From Welwitschia mirabilis (taxonomy: Eukaryota; Gnetophyta; Gnetopsida; Welwitschiales): DNA of 56,656 nt. Shown piece after piece: positions 1 to 10,300 of this stretch. The notes under the pieces are model-generated. The model was given only the letters and a program-made list of their open reading frames with translations, did no database searches and was not told the origin of the DNA. Location: NCBI GenBank assembly GCA_051453625.1, contig JBOZIK010000001.1, positions 211,741,214-211,797,869 on the forward strand, given 5' to 3'. The translations under genes and the position numbers were made by a program. The first letter of the stretch is position 1; the number at the start of each line of letters is the position of its first letter.

Positions 1-1249
1 CATTAGAATGTTTTTGTCCTTTGTATCTTTTAATAATTTCAAAGTATATCAAGTAGATGTAAAAAGTGCTTTTCTAAATGGTATGTTAATTGAAGAAGTT
101 TACGTAAAATAATCATAGGGTTTTATTAATCCTCATAAAACTAATCATGTATATAGACGTAAGAAAGCATTGTCTGAATTAAAACAAGCACCAAGAGTTT
201 GGTATGAGAAGCTAGCTACATTTTTAAATGAAAATGGATATATTCGAGAAACTATAGATAAAACCTTATTTGTAAAGAATTTGAAAAAGGATTTCATTAT
301 TATACAAATTTATGTAAATGATATTATCTTTGGTGCCTCAAATGAAAAGCTATCAAAAGAATTTGAAAATATTATAACAAAATGATTTGAAATGAGTATG
401 CTTGGTAAAGTTAAGATGTTTCTTGAACTTCAGATCAAGCAAAGTAAAGATGGAATATTTATTTCTCAATCCAAATATTCAAGAGATTTAATTAAATGGT
501 TTAGTTTAGAAAATGCAAAAACAACTGACACTCCTATGTCTACATCATGTAAAGTAAGTTTAGATAAAAATGGTAAATCAATAGATTAAAAACTTTACTG
601 AAGTATGATTGGTAGTTTAGTATATTTGACTATAAGTAGACTAAATATCATGTTTAGTGTTAGAGTATGTGTAAGATATAAATCCCAACCAAAAGAATCA
701 TATCTTCAAGCAGTAAAAAAGAATAATCAGGTATGTAAAGGACACATGTGATTATGGCTTAGGGTATTCCACTGAGACATCTTTCAAACTTGTAGGTTTT
801 AGTGATGCAGACTGGGCCGGATGTAAAGATGATAGAAAAAGCACAAGTGGAAATTGCTTTCTTCTAGGTCTATGTCTAGTATGATGGACAAGTAAGAAAT
901 AAAACTCTATTTCTCTCTCTACTATAGAAGCCAAATGTATTGCAGCAGGTAGTTGTTTCACTCACCTTTTATGGATAAAAGAAATGTTAAAATATTTTAA
1001 TATTAATTTTAAGCAAGTTTCTATTTTCTGTGACAACAAAAGTGTTATTAATATATCGAAAAATTTAGTTCAACACTCGAGAATGAAGCATATTGAGCTA
1101 AGACATCATTTCCTATGAGACCATGTTGAAAAAGATTACATCTCTATGAATTTTGCAACTTTAGACTAGTAATTAGTAGATATTTTTACTAAACCTCTAA
1201 ATTTTAATACTTTTCTTTGTCTCAAAAACGAACTGGGGGTTTTCTCGAT
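1..1249 (+). pseudogene. SIRE-like Ty1/copia RT-RNase H remnant (copy 1)
   Basis: This is the 3' half of a copia polyprotein, entering from the left edge. It would copy element RNA into DNA and degrade the RNA strand in a virus-like particle. Visible in order: an RT start resembling 'YQVDVKSAFLNG' (about 49-84), a 'LKQAPRVWYEKL' block (about 178-215), the RT catalytic box reading YVNDIIFGA (311-337; family norm YVDD, so the first Asp is Asn), 'MIGSLVYLT' (about 605-631), and RNase H with 'CDNKSVINIS' and 'KHIELRHHF' (about 1028-1110). The reading is broken near 107, at 383, at 587 and several later points, so it is non-functional. The end is set where RNase H similarity stops, just before GTCGAC-like repeats. 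Assignment to copia is firm; the SIRE/Maximus lineage is inferred from the 3' architecture. Confidence 0.9.
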
Positions 1250-1871
1250 GGTCAACTGAATCCTTTATTTGGTCAACTAGAAGAGGTCGGTTGACTAGTT
1301 TAAAACTTAATCACCTAGATACTCTAGGTTCTGTAGCTATCCTAGCAAAAGTACAGAACAAATAATTTGTAATCTAATTTTGGTTTCTTGGTATATGTTT
1401 CTTCTCTTCTTTGTTATTGATGTCAAAAAGGGAATAATTAGTTGTTTGTTTGTTAAATATTTGTTAAATATTTTTACACAAAATTATATTTCATTTGGTC
1501 TCTTAAATATATTTGTGCCTTCCCAAATCATATATGCTAAATATGTTTTTCTTTTGGTATCATATGTACTTAAATTAAAAAGTTTAAAGTCTTTTAACAT
1601 TGAAAATAAACTATAATTTGTGACATCTGATTCAATGCTAAATAAGTTTACATGATCACATTATGCTTATCATAAAGTCTGTATTTTAAACTTTCAAATA
1701 TGTATATTAAATAGTTTCATTTAAAACACAAAATTTGATTATTTAAAATATCTTAAGTTGTTTCAAAAGAAATATTATTTTTCAAATAAGCATTTTGTAA
1801 GGCGGAGCTTTTCTAAAAGTTCTAATTTTTCACAACTAAGTATTGCTTACCATCAATGTCAAAGGGGATAT
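1250..1871 (+). other. Copia copy 1: 3' untranslated spacer and polypurine tract
   Basis: This AT-rich stretch has no sustained reading frame. It starts with degenerate GTCAAC/GTTGAC units (about 1240-1305). It contains two 'GATGTCAAAAAGGG'-like purine tracts (about 1419-1432 and 1856-1868); the second lies immediately before the LTR start and is the likely polypurine tract that primes plus-strand synthesis. The phrase 'TGTCAAAGGGGATATTG' is typical of SIRE-type elements. The env-like ORF found at this position in copy 2 is absent, so that ORF was lost or never present. Confidence 0.6.
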
Positions 1872-2036
1872 TGTTAGATTATGTTTTGCCAATTGATGTT
1901 AAACTAATGTTTTCTATGTAGCAAATTTGGTGTATCTTATGTAGAAGATGTTAAATTACTTGCAGATCGAAAGATGGAACCAAAACCATCAATTTCTAAG
2001 CACTAGAAACTTGTCAGTTCTTTTACCCTCTTGATG

Positions 2037-2570
2037 GGGTCGACCAAATTTTCAAAGAGCCAACTGCATCTGAAGTAGACAAAAAATAAATTGCATCTAG
2101 AGGGGTTGACTAGATTTTTGATGGAGTCAACCAGACCTATAACCTTAAGAACTAGTGTCCCTAAACCAAATAGAAAAGGGTCGACTAGACCTTTATGGGG
2201 TAGACCAGATTTGAGGACCTGATAGATAGTATCCCTAGACTAAATAACAAGGGGTCGACCAGATCTATGATGGAGTCAACTTGACCTAAGCACTGTGCAG
2301 ATGGTACGCTTGAGCCGATCATCATGGGGTTGACAAGACACCTAAAGGGGTCGACCAGACTCAATGTAGGAAATTTGAAACTAATTTTGTTAAAGAAGTG
2401 GGTGATCGGATAATGTAGTGGACAACTGAACTAGGGTTGACCTGACCTAGATGGGGTCAACTAGACAAGGAGCCATAAGAAATTGCGTTGGCCAAATTTC
2501 TTAATTAGGCAACCTATATAACTCATGATACCATATGAGATCGACTGGATTTTTTTGGGGTCGATCAGAT
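2037..2570 (+). repeat. GTCGAC-cored dispersed minisatellite in LTR U3 (copy 1)
   Basis: About 13 loosely spaced units of the form GGGGTCGACCAGACC lie 15-60 bp apart, for example at about 2037, 2103, 2121, 2179, 2252, 2349, 2454 and 2559. The core GTCGAC is self-complementary. Variant cores are mostly GTTGAC or GTCAAC, the two products of CpG decay. A similar array sits in the copy 2 LTR, so it is a feature of the element. A role in regulation or chromatin is possible but not shown. Confidence 0.8.
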
Positions 2571-2579
2571 GGAACGGAA

Positions 2580-2706
2580 NNNNNNNNNNNNNNNNNNNNN
2601 NNNNNNNNNNNNNNNNNNNNNNNNNNNNNNNNNNNNNNNNNNNNNNNNNNNNNNNNNNNNNNNNNNNNNNNNNNNNNNNNNNNNNNNNNNNNNNNNNNNN
2701 NNNNNN
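2580..2706. other. Assembly gap (127 N)
   Basis: Run of 127 N inside the copy 1 LTR. Apparent reading frames across it are artefacts. Confidence 0.99.
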
Positions 2707-3204
2707 AAGACATATAACCAAAGGATCTTTTGGAACTATTTTTTATTTGGAAGGATCTTTTGAAACTATTTTTCATTTGAAGAAGTCTATTAGATCTAAA
2801 GGATCAAGAATTGTAATTGGGTAACTTTCACTGTTGTATCTTGGCATCTATATTTATAACCAAAGGAGATATTCTATTAGCATCATCTCTCCATTCAAGG
2901 TTAGATCAAAAGCTTTATTTGTTTTACATCTACAGGAGAAAAGCTCCATCAAATTTACTGAATCAAGAATAAGTGATATCCGTGCTCCAAAGGCATTATT
3001 ATATCACTACTATGCTTTGTGAAAGATTGAGACTAAGCCTTGAAAAATCTATTCAAAGGTTAAGACTAAGCCTAGAAAAGTCTATTTGTAAAGGTTACAG
3101 GTGAACCTAGAATACTTGATGGAGTAATGAAGATCCAAGATTTTGCTTGGGAATAATCAGATCGTCAAGAGTGGAGTAGAGGGTTTCCCGAACCACTATA
3201 AATC

Positions 3205-3304
3205 NNNNNNNNNNNNNNNNNNNNNNNNNNNNNNNNNNNNNNNNNNNNNNNNNNNNNNNNNNNNNNNNNNNNNNNNNNNNNNNNNNNNNNNNNNNNNNNN
3301 NNNN
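3205..3304. other. Assembly gap (100 N)
   Basis: A 100-N run, the usual placeholder for a gap of unknown size. Duplicated LTR sequence lies on both sides. Confidence 0.99.
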
Positions 3305-3363
3305 AGTCATTTATAGCCATTGGAAGTGCATTTCAAATGTAATAAACCCTAAAAGCCTTCCAA

Positions 3364-3371
3364 TATAAATA
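3364..3371 (+). promoter_or_regulatory. Putative TATA box of copy 1 LTR
   Basis: TATAAATA follows 'AATAAACCCTAAAAGCC'. The same arrangement occurs in the copy 2 LTR, where 'TATATAAG' (7429-7436) follows 'AAACCTTAAAATCC'. It fits the U3/R boundary of this element type. Confidence 0.4.
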
Positions 3372-4070
3372 GCTAAGACATGGATGACCAAAAAATATTT
3401 GGGAACTATCTTCATTTGGGTGAATCTATTGGATCTGATGGATCAAGCATTATAATTTTGTGACTTTCATTATTGTATCTTGGCATCTATATTTCTGACC
3501 GAAGAAGATCTACCATTGGAATTATCTCTACATTTAAGATTAGATTAAGAGATTCATTTGTTTTACATCTATAAGAAAATAGCTCCATCAAATCTATTGA
3601 ATCAAGAACGAGTGATATCCATGCTTTAAAGACATCATTACATCACTACCTTATTTTGTGAAAGGTTAAGAATAAGCCTTGAAAAGTTTGTTTAAAGATT
3701 GATACTAAGCCTTAAAAAGTCTGTTCAAAGGTTGAGACTAAGCCTGGAAAGTCCAGTTATAAAGTTTACAAGTGAACCTAAAATACTTAGTGGAGTAATG
3801 AAGATCTAAGATCTAGCTTGGGGATAAGCTGATCATCAAGAGTAAAGTAGGGGGTTTCCCGAACCACTATAAATCCGGATTATATCCAATTGGTTTTTTT
3901 GTGCTTTTAGTCATTATTTCTTAAATCTCATTATTTTCTTATATCATTCACATTTTAGATTAGTTTATTAATGTATGCAAGTTTTGTTTAAGATTAGATT
4001 CATTTAGAATATTGTGTTGGAATTTTTAAAGAACCTATTCACTCCTCCTCTAGGGTTCTCAATCCTATCA

Positions 4071-4890
4071 GTAAGCATGTTTCTTGGTATATAAATTAAA
4101 TAAATAAAATAAAATATTTTCATCTCTCAATCAAAATACTTAAACAAGTTTATTAAGCTACTTAGGCTTAAAAATTTAAAATTAATCGATACTCCTATGT
4201 TAACTTCATGTAAAATTAGCCTTAATGATCATGGTAAATTAGTAGACCAAAAAATTTATAGGAGCATGATAGAGAGCTCATTATATTTAAATACTAGCAA
4301 GTCTGACATAATGTTTAGTATTATCTTGTATGTAAGATATTAAATTAAACCAAAAGAATCACATGTTCAAGCTATCAAAAAAATCATAAGGTATATAAAT
4401 GGAGCAAGTGACTATGGGCTATGGTATCCCAAAGAAACTTCTTTTGAATTTAGAGGTTCTAGTAATGTATATTGGGCTAATTGCAAAGATGATCACAAAA
4501 GCCCTAGTAAAAGTTGTTTTCTTCTAGAATCATACTTGGTAAGATGGACAAGTAAGAAGCAAAATTCTATTTGTCTTTCTATAGCAGAAGCAGAATACAT
4601 AAGGGTAGGAAGTTGTACCCATCTTCTATGGATGAAAGAAATGCTCAAAGACTTTGGAGTTAACTATAGTAAAGTAACAATTTTTTGTGATACTACAAGT
4701 GCAATCAGTATCTCAAAAAACCCTATTCAGCATTATTAAACTAAACATATTGAACTTAGACATCATTTTGTTAAAGATCAAGTAGAAAAAGGTAACATTT
4801 CCATGAATTTTGTAAGCACTGATAAACAACTAGTTGATATTTTTATAAAACCCCTAAACTTTAACAATTTTTCGAGTCTTCATCATTAAT
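4071..4890 (+). pseudogene. SIRE-like copia RT-RNase H remnant (copy 2)
   Basis: Copia coding sequence resumes in mid-RT exactly where the copy 1 LTR ends: 'GTAAGCATGTTTCTTGG' reads VSMFLG, the block that follows the RT catalytic box. Downstream are 'SLYLNTSKSDIMFS' (about 4270-4315), RNase H 'SIAEAEY' (about 4578-4600), 'CDTTSAISISKNPIQH' (about 4687-4734) and 'KHIELRHHF' (about 4743-4770). Stops (about 4104, 4340, 4738) make it non-functional. The missing upstream half should lie beyond the left edge of the window if copy 1 is nested here. It is about 70-75% similar by eye to copy 1. Confidence 0.88.
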
Positions 4891-5309
4891 TGAGGATTAT
4901 TTCTCCATCCTTTGACTAAAAGTAGGGTAGTTGATCAGATCTATAATTCAGTCAATCAGACTTGAAGAAGTTGGGTCTATTGATATTTTAACCCAGTCGG
5001 TTGGACTTTTTCTAGATAAAACTGAAATCAGTCAGGTTGATCAGATTATAATCCTAGTCAACTAGATCTAAAATTTTTATTGATCCACATTTTAATGGGT
5101 CAACCGGACCATCATATTGTCAACTGGACCTATAGGATTAAGAGTAGAAGAAAGGTGATGAACTTAATTTCTTTCTTAGTTTTAACATATTTTATCCTCT
5201 TATAAAATCCTTTTGGAATCCTACCTACCTCATTTCCACCTATCTCCCTGTCTCTTTCAGATCTTTCTTATTTTCTTCCACCGCTCTTAGTATTTAGCAA
5301 TGTATCTCC
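4891..5309 (+). other. Copia copy 2: spacer with decayed GTCGAC-type units
   Basis: No reading frame is recognised. Degenerate units such as 'GTTGATCAGATC', 'GTCAATCAGAC', 'GTCAACCGGACC' and 'GTCAACTGGACC' (about 4928-5130) are related to the LTR minisatellite, so the motif also occurs between pol and the extra ORF. Confidence 0.6.
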
Positions 5310-6365
5310 ATGACAGAAGGACCTTCCAGAAGAGCAAGACAAAAAGAGGCTGTAAGCAAGAATCTAGGCTACTTCTACTCTAGAATGTTAAATGAAGCCT
5401 TGGATAATTTTACTGAAAAGTTTAAAAAGAAGCCTATTTATTAGGAGAGGCTAGTAGCTTTAGGGAAACTCAAAGAACTTAGGGATGTGATAAGATTACT
5501 TAATGATCTAGATCTCTCTTATTTCCTTTAGGTTTTTAGGTCCTGCATAGCCTTTTCTTATTTACATATTTTATTGTAATGACTCTTATAATATGGATTC
5601 TTCTATCCTTTCAATGTTGATTTCAGGAAAAAGACTAAGATTTATTCTAAATCTAATATCGTCTCTTACAGATCTTCATAGAGGAGATTATGAATAGTTC
5701 TGGCCTTTAGGTAACTCTATGGAGGACAAGGTGGAAGTCATTAAGGAGCTTTGTGAGAAACTAATTTAGTGTAAAACCACCCTTTTCACCTCTCATTTTA
5801 TTCCCAAATATCATTTTCTTTATTTATTTTTTACCTATAATTTTTTACCTCTTATTGGTTATCATGATGAGATCTTAAATTATCATTCTTATCTTCTATA
5901 TTTGGTAATAACATGTTACTTTATTGATGCCTCTTCCATCATTCTTAAGAATATTGTCTCTCAGCTAGAATACCACTAGACTAATGCTCTTCCTTTCTCC
6001 ATTCTAATTGCAAATATTTGTAGCTGCTTAAAGGTACAAATGCATCTCGAACTTGAGATCTTAACTCTTATGTCTTCCATTGGATATGCTACTTTATCCC
6101 ATATGCACATTTTCTCTAGCTTCAAGAAATATTCTAAATCTTCTTCTTCAAAGTAGATCTCCCTTGAAGAGACTCTATTATACTTAAAAGGTTGAATTTG
6201 TGCACTCGTCACATGAAAGAAGCACTCATTGCAGTAGGCTATATAATTACAGATACTTTTAAGGAAGCTGGTAGTTCTCAGTAGAAGATGGTAGAAGAAG
6301 AAGAAGAAGATAAATTAGATTCTAAAGAAAAACCTAAGAAATATGAAGAGGAAGAATCAGATTAG
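5310..6365 (+). pseudogene. Env-like / 'putative plant transposon protein' ORF remnant of SIRE-like element
   Basis: This extra ORF sits between pol and the 3' LTR, the place of the env-like gene in SIRE-type elements. A possible start at 5310 begins MTEGPSRRARQKEA, followed by a charged stretch (about 5380-5530). A later block (about 5790-6100) has the order of motifs seen in the plant 'Transposase_32 / putative plant transposon protein' domain: a 'HFIPKYHFLYLFF'-like segment, 'DEILNYHSYLL', hydrophobic 'DASSIILKNIVSQLEYH', then 'LPFSILIANICSCLKVQM'. The end is acidic with a GAA microsatellite (about 6292-6312). Frameshifts separate the blocks and stops are frequent. Function in the living element is unknown; a membrane or envelope role is not shown. 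Confidence 0.55.
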
Positions 6366-6786
6366 TCTTCTTGTGGTTCTTGTTATTACTATTGTTATTA
6401 TTATTTTTCTTCTTGTTATTTTCTCTCCTTTGTTATTAATGTCAAAAGGGAGAGAAAAAGAGTCTATAAAATTAGTCTTTATTAGTTACTTTATCATGAT
6501 TATCTATTAGTTGTACTACTTAAGTTAGGTTAAATGTTTATATCAATTGTACTGCTTACTACTGAATGACATATTTCATATAGAATATGACTTTAAAAAC
6601 TTTTTTAACTAGTTATCTTTACAAATCATTGTGGATGCTTGTTCTAAATAAAAATTTTATTATTCTAGTTAATAATATTTCACATTTTTATTATGGTCAT
6701 ATTATGAGGGAAAGTCTTTATAATAAGATTGACCAGTTGTTATTTATAAATAAGTGTAGTTTGCCATTAATGTCAAAAGGGGATAT
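6366..6786 (+). other. Copia copy 2: 3' spacer and polypurine tract
   Basis: Two purine tracts, 'AATGTCAAAAGGGAGAG' (about 6439) and 'AATGTCAAAAGGGGATATTG' (6769-6788), match the pair in copy 1. The second directly precedes the LTR start and is the likely polypurine tract. No coding is seen; the short frame at 6587-6811 has no recognisable similarity. Confidence 0.6.
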
Positions 6787-7891
6787 TGTAAAGTTATTTT
6801 TGCTAAGTTGATGTCAAACTAACATATTTGGTGTAGCAAAACATGTTGCAATTTTTGTAGAAAATAATAGTTATTGTATGTCAGAAGTAACTCAACTTTT
6901 TTCACTAGCTTTGCTTGAACCTGACAAATGATAGAACAAATAAGGGATCAACTGAATCCTAGAGGGATTAACGAGACTTGTATTATAATCTGTCTGATTA
7001 ATTTATGAAGGAATCAACTATATCCCAAAAGGAATCAACTGGACTTGTGCAAAAATTATCAAATCAATTTATCTAGGGGTCGAATCGATTTCAAAGGGAT
7101 TAACCAGACCTATGCTAAAAATGTTTTATATCAAGTTTATAAGAGGTTGACTAGATTAAAAGAAGGTCGACTGGATTTAAACCATACGCAGTCAACCAGA
7201 TTTTAGATGGAGTCAACTAGACTAAGTGATGTAAAGAACTTAGGTCAACTAAAAGAAAATGAGATCAACAAACTTTAGTGACAACAGTTAATAGGGTCAA
7301 CCAGATACTTTAAGCAGTAAACTGGTTATGGTAGAAATAGAACTTTTTAGTCTTTCTTATAGATGTTGTCTCCTTACTTTTAACTGTTGGAGTATCAGAT
7401 TCATTTGTAAACCTTAAAATCCATTTTCTATATAAGTCATACAAGTCAAAATCTTTAAAAGGCTTTTTTTACAGACCAAAAAGAAAAGGCACTCTTTTGT
7501 ACTATTAAGATCTTGTTTAAACAAACTACATTATACATACTAGAACTTGTGAACTTACTTTTAGTTTTCTAGCACGTTATTATCACCAAATGCTTTGCTC
7601 TATATAGGTTGAAATTTAGCCTCAAAAATTTCATTTTTAAAGGTTATAAGTTGACTTAAGTTAATTGCCAAGAGTGGAGTAGGAAGTTTTTCAAACCATA
7701 ATAAATCATGTGTCTGATGATTTTTTTTAGTATTTTCTATTTTCAATTATTTTCATGTTTCTTCAGATGATGTTATTTAACAATAGCTTAGTCCATTAAT
7801 TCAAATGCTTAATGTTTTTGGTGAATTTTTAGAGGATAATATTTAAATTTTAAATCTTATTAATCCCCTCTAGGGTTTTAGATCCTATATA
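6787..7891 (+). repeat. SIRE-like copia 3' LTR (copy 2)
   Basis: It starts TGTAAAG after the polypurine tract and ends near 'CCCTCTAGGGTTTTAGATCC', matching the copy 1 LTR at both ends. It carries the decayed GTCGAC array (6949-7310), a TATATAAG box (7429-7436), and the U5 mark 'CAAGAGTGGAGTAGG' (about 7670-7684). The terminal CA of the family has decayed, so the right end is good to about two bases. Length is about 1.1 kb. Confidence 0.75.
6949..7310 (+). repeat. GTCGAC-derived minisatellite in LTR U3 (copy 2)
   Basis: About 13 units such as GGGATTAACCAGACC, GGAGTCAACTAGAC and AGGTTGACTAGAT. Most cores have lost the CpG (GTCAAC, GTTGAC, ATCAAC, ATTAAC); an intact GTCGA remains in only about two units (about 7079 and 7167). 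It is more decayed than the copy 1 array. Confidence 0.75.
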
Positions 7892-8472
7892 TAATGGAAA
7901 GAAAAAGGTGGGAACTAGAATCCTTTTGAGTTCTATTATCTATAACTTTTATACTTAAGATTTGCTGTGATTTCATAAATTCATATAAATTATTTGATTG
8001 ATAGTATGCTTATTTAATATTAAGACCGATTAAAGATCATAAAATTATAATAGAGGCCATTAACTTAGGTAGACTGTCTACTTTATTAATTAGTTGCATG
8101 GTTGGGTCTCTTGTCATATTTTCATTTACCATATCCATCACCCATTCCATTTCATCCCTATTTCATAAGAAATAACATCATAAGGCATAAACCATTTTTA
8201 TAGAATGAATTTTCACTTAAAAGTTTTAGAAGAAATAAAAAAGTTATCATCTTTGATTAGATAGTTTTACTTTTTTAAAGTTTAGTTGCATTGCTTTCAA
8301 TAAAAAGGACTCATCCAAATTTTCTAAGGATATGTTCTCAAAATGGTTTTAACACTTTCTATCATACAACTCTGACAATAAAGCTTAGTTTTGATTAAGA
8401 GTATAACATCTATTTTTCATAGAATTTTTAAATTATAATGTCTTATTTTTAAAAATTATTTATAAAGAGGAA
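7892..8472. other. No gene seen: AT-rich flank
   Basis: Between the copia LTR and a LINE fragment I see no coding similarity, structural RNA or clear repeat end. Confidence 0.6.
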
Positions 8473-8955
8473 GCAGAGTAGAATAGAAAAGCTAAGATTT
8501 TGTTTTCAGGGTATGTGATGGTAATCTAGGGGCTATTATTACCTAAATTAGGCACTTATTCCATGTGCTGGTGTGTTTTTCTCTCTTACAACTACTCCAA
8601 ACAAGTGTTTGTTTTTTCCCCTTTGAAGTTTTCTAGAGATGGTTTCAAGTCTTGACATAACACATTTTCAATGCATTATCTAGCTAGCTTCTTAGTGGCA
8701 CTATTTACTATGAAAACCTAGAAGGACATAATAGCAGACGCTTAGACCTCACATTGATTTTCCTACTTCTAAGGAGAGGTTTTTCAATCAATAACTCATG
8801 AAGCTTAAAAACCCTTCAGGGTAAGCTCAAGTGGATCTAAGGTATCTAAGGTAATGAAAGCAAGTTTTAACTTTCTAATTATAATGGAATCATCTAGTCT
8901 TAAATCTTATATGACATTAATAGAGGGAAGCAAACCTCAAAACTTTTCTAACTTA
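8473..8955 (+). pseudogene. LINE 5' leader and ORF1 start (fragment)
   Basis: This stretch aligns along its whole length with the 5' region of the LINE at 14766-15250. Shared blocks include 'GAGGTTTTTCAAT', 'CTCAAGTG', 'AAGGTATC', 'CTATGAAAACCTA' and 'TTTTCTAACTTA'. A short frame from 8854 reads SYMTLIEGSKPQNFSNL near its end, resembling the ORF1 N-terminal region of plant L1-type elements just before the DUF4283 domain. It stops at a 100-N gap and the rest of the LINE does not follow; beyond the gap lies a gypsy integrase. Identity is about 70% by eye. Confidence 0.65.
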
Positions 8956-9055
8956 NNNNNNNNNNNNNNNNNNNNNNNNNNNNNNNNNNNNNNNNNNNNN
9001 NNNNNNNNNNNNNNNNNNNNNNNNNNNNNNNNNNNNNNNNNNNNNNNNNNNNNNN
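8956..9055. other. Assembly gap (100 N)
   Basis: A 100-N placeholder separating the LINE fragment from gypsy integrase sequence. Confidence 0.99.
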
Positions 9056-10300
9056 AGAAATATAATAAAAGAAGAAAAAGGAGTTCCTCTCTACACCATG
9101 ATGTTTTATGGGGTATTTATGAGAAAAGGAAGAGTATGTATACCATCAATTACATGATGAAGCCAAATTTTTAAGGATATTCATAAAGTACCTAACTTAG
9201 GCCATCTTGGATTTTTTAAAAATTATGTTATTCTTTAGGAAGAAGTATTATCAAAAGAGATTAAGTCTTAAACAAAAGATTTTATTACAAGATGTAGAGT
9301 CTATTAGCTAATTAAGCTATATCAATAAAATCCTATTAGTTTCTTTAAGCCATTAGCTATGCCATCTTGGAAATAAAAAGATATAACCATGAATATTATC
9401 ATAGCATTACCTACAAAAATAAAAAATAATGGTGCTATTTTTATATGTATAGATAGGTTGACAAATATTATCTATATCATTCTAGCAAAAACCACCATTA
9501 TTATAGAATAAATTACCGATCATTCTAGAAGGAACTTTTTAAATTATGTAGAATGTTAATGATCATCATTTCTAATATAAACCAAAAATTATTTCTAAGC
9601 TTTTGACAAGAGTTCTTTAAGTAACTAGATGTTTAAGTCTTTTTAGTATATCTTTTCATCTAGATACATATATATAAAGAAAGATAACTAACTATATATT
9701 TTAAAATATCCTAAGAAGTTATCTAATAGGTAAACCAAGAAGACAAAAGAATATTTATACTTAGTAAGTTTTGCATATAATTTAAGGTTATCACATATCC
9801 ATCTAGTATTTCCAATTTGAAGTTGTATATGAAAGAAGTTGATTTACTTCAATTACTTCTTCTAATTCATCAAAAAGAGAGAAAAGAGAAAGTTCAAAGA
9901 TAAGAAAAAAGAAGAAATTATAATGAAATTTCAATAAAAAGTACATGTAGCATACAATAGATATAAAAGCTGTTATGATTTTAATCAGTCACATTACATT
10001 TCTCAAGTTATAGATTTGTTGTTACTATAGTCAAATTGGAAATAACATGCTTGAAGTGGGGAAAGTATGAAAAGTTAACCCCTAGATTTTATGTACTTTT
10101 TTTACATAATTGACAAAATAGGTGAACTTAGTATTCTAGAAAGTTGGAGTAGGATTCACTCAGTTCTTCATGTTATCCTTCTTAAGTCGTATTACATAAT
10201 AAAGTATGAAGAATATATTATAGATTGGAAAAATCCTATGGTAATATATAATCTTACATTTATCATTAACCTAATTAAAATTAAATAATTAATGAAAAAA
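9056..10300 (+). pseudogene. Ty3/gypsy integrase remnant with C-terminal tail
   Basis: A decayed integrase, which would join element DNA to the host chromosome. In order: 'GRVCIPS' then 'GHLGFFKNYVIL' (about 9130-9238), the zinc-finger arm; 'MNIIIALPT...IFICIDRLTNI' (about 9390-9475), the core domain start, where the first catalytic Asp (family MDF) reads Asn; 'IISNINQKLF' (about 9557-9590), where the second Asp (ISDRDP) also reads Asn; 'QEFFK'; and, from 10091, a short open frame containing KIGELSILESWSRIHSVLHV (about 10118-10177). That last piece is the 'P..RIHPVFHVSLLK' segment that precedes or begins the chromodomain in chromoviruses. Many stops are present. RT and RNase H should lie 5', but a gap intervenes. 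The lineage is different from the Athila-type elements farther right. Confidence 0.75.

Larger units (their letters stand above)
2707..3875 (+). repeat. Duplicated LTR segment flanking a gap
   Basis: 2707-3204 and 3376-3875 are diverged direct copies of the same LTR stretch. Both contain 'TTGTATCTTGGCATCTATAT', an 'AAGCTCCATCAAAT'-like block, 'GAGACTAAGCCT' blocks, and end at 'GGGTTTCCCGAACCACTATA'. A 100-N gap (3205-3304) lies between them. Either the LTR carries a real internal duplication, or pieces of two LTRs were joined in the scaffold. Confidence 0.75.
1872..4070 (+). repeat. SIRE-like copia 3' LTR (copy 1), with internal gaps
   Basis: The LTR starts TGTTAG right after the polypurine tract and ends AATCCTATCA after 'CTCCTCTAGGGTT', a typical SIRE LTR end. 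It resembles the copy 2 LTR at 6787-7891 at both ends. U3 holds the GTCGAC repeat array. R/U5 holds 'CCGAACCACTATAAATC', present twice (3188-3204 and 3859-3875) because part of the LTR is duplicated. Two N gaps (2580-2706 and 3205-3304) mean the true length is unknown and the order of blocks may be a scaffolding artefact. Confidence 0.75.

Noticed and set aside
752-961. A minus-strand frame in the copia RNase H region
   Set aside because: Shadow of the plus-strand copia coding sequence.
2037-2570. Spaced GTCGACC units considered as a CRISPR-like array
   Set aside because: Units are short, degenerate and irregularly spaced, lie in a plant LTR, and have no cas genes nearby.
2461-2824. Several overlapping frames on both strands spanning the N run
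   Set aside because: Mostly undefined residues; the open length is an artefact of the gap.
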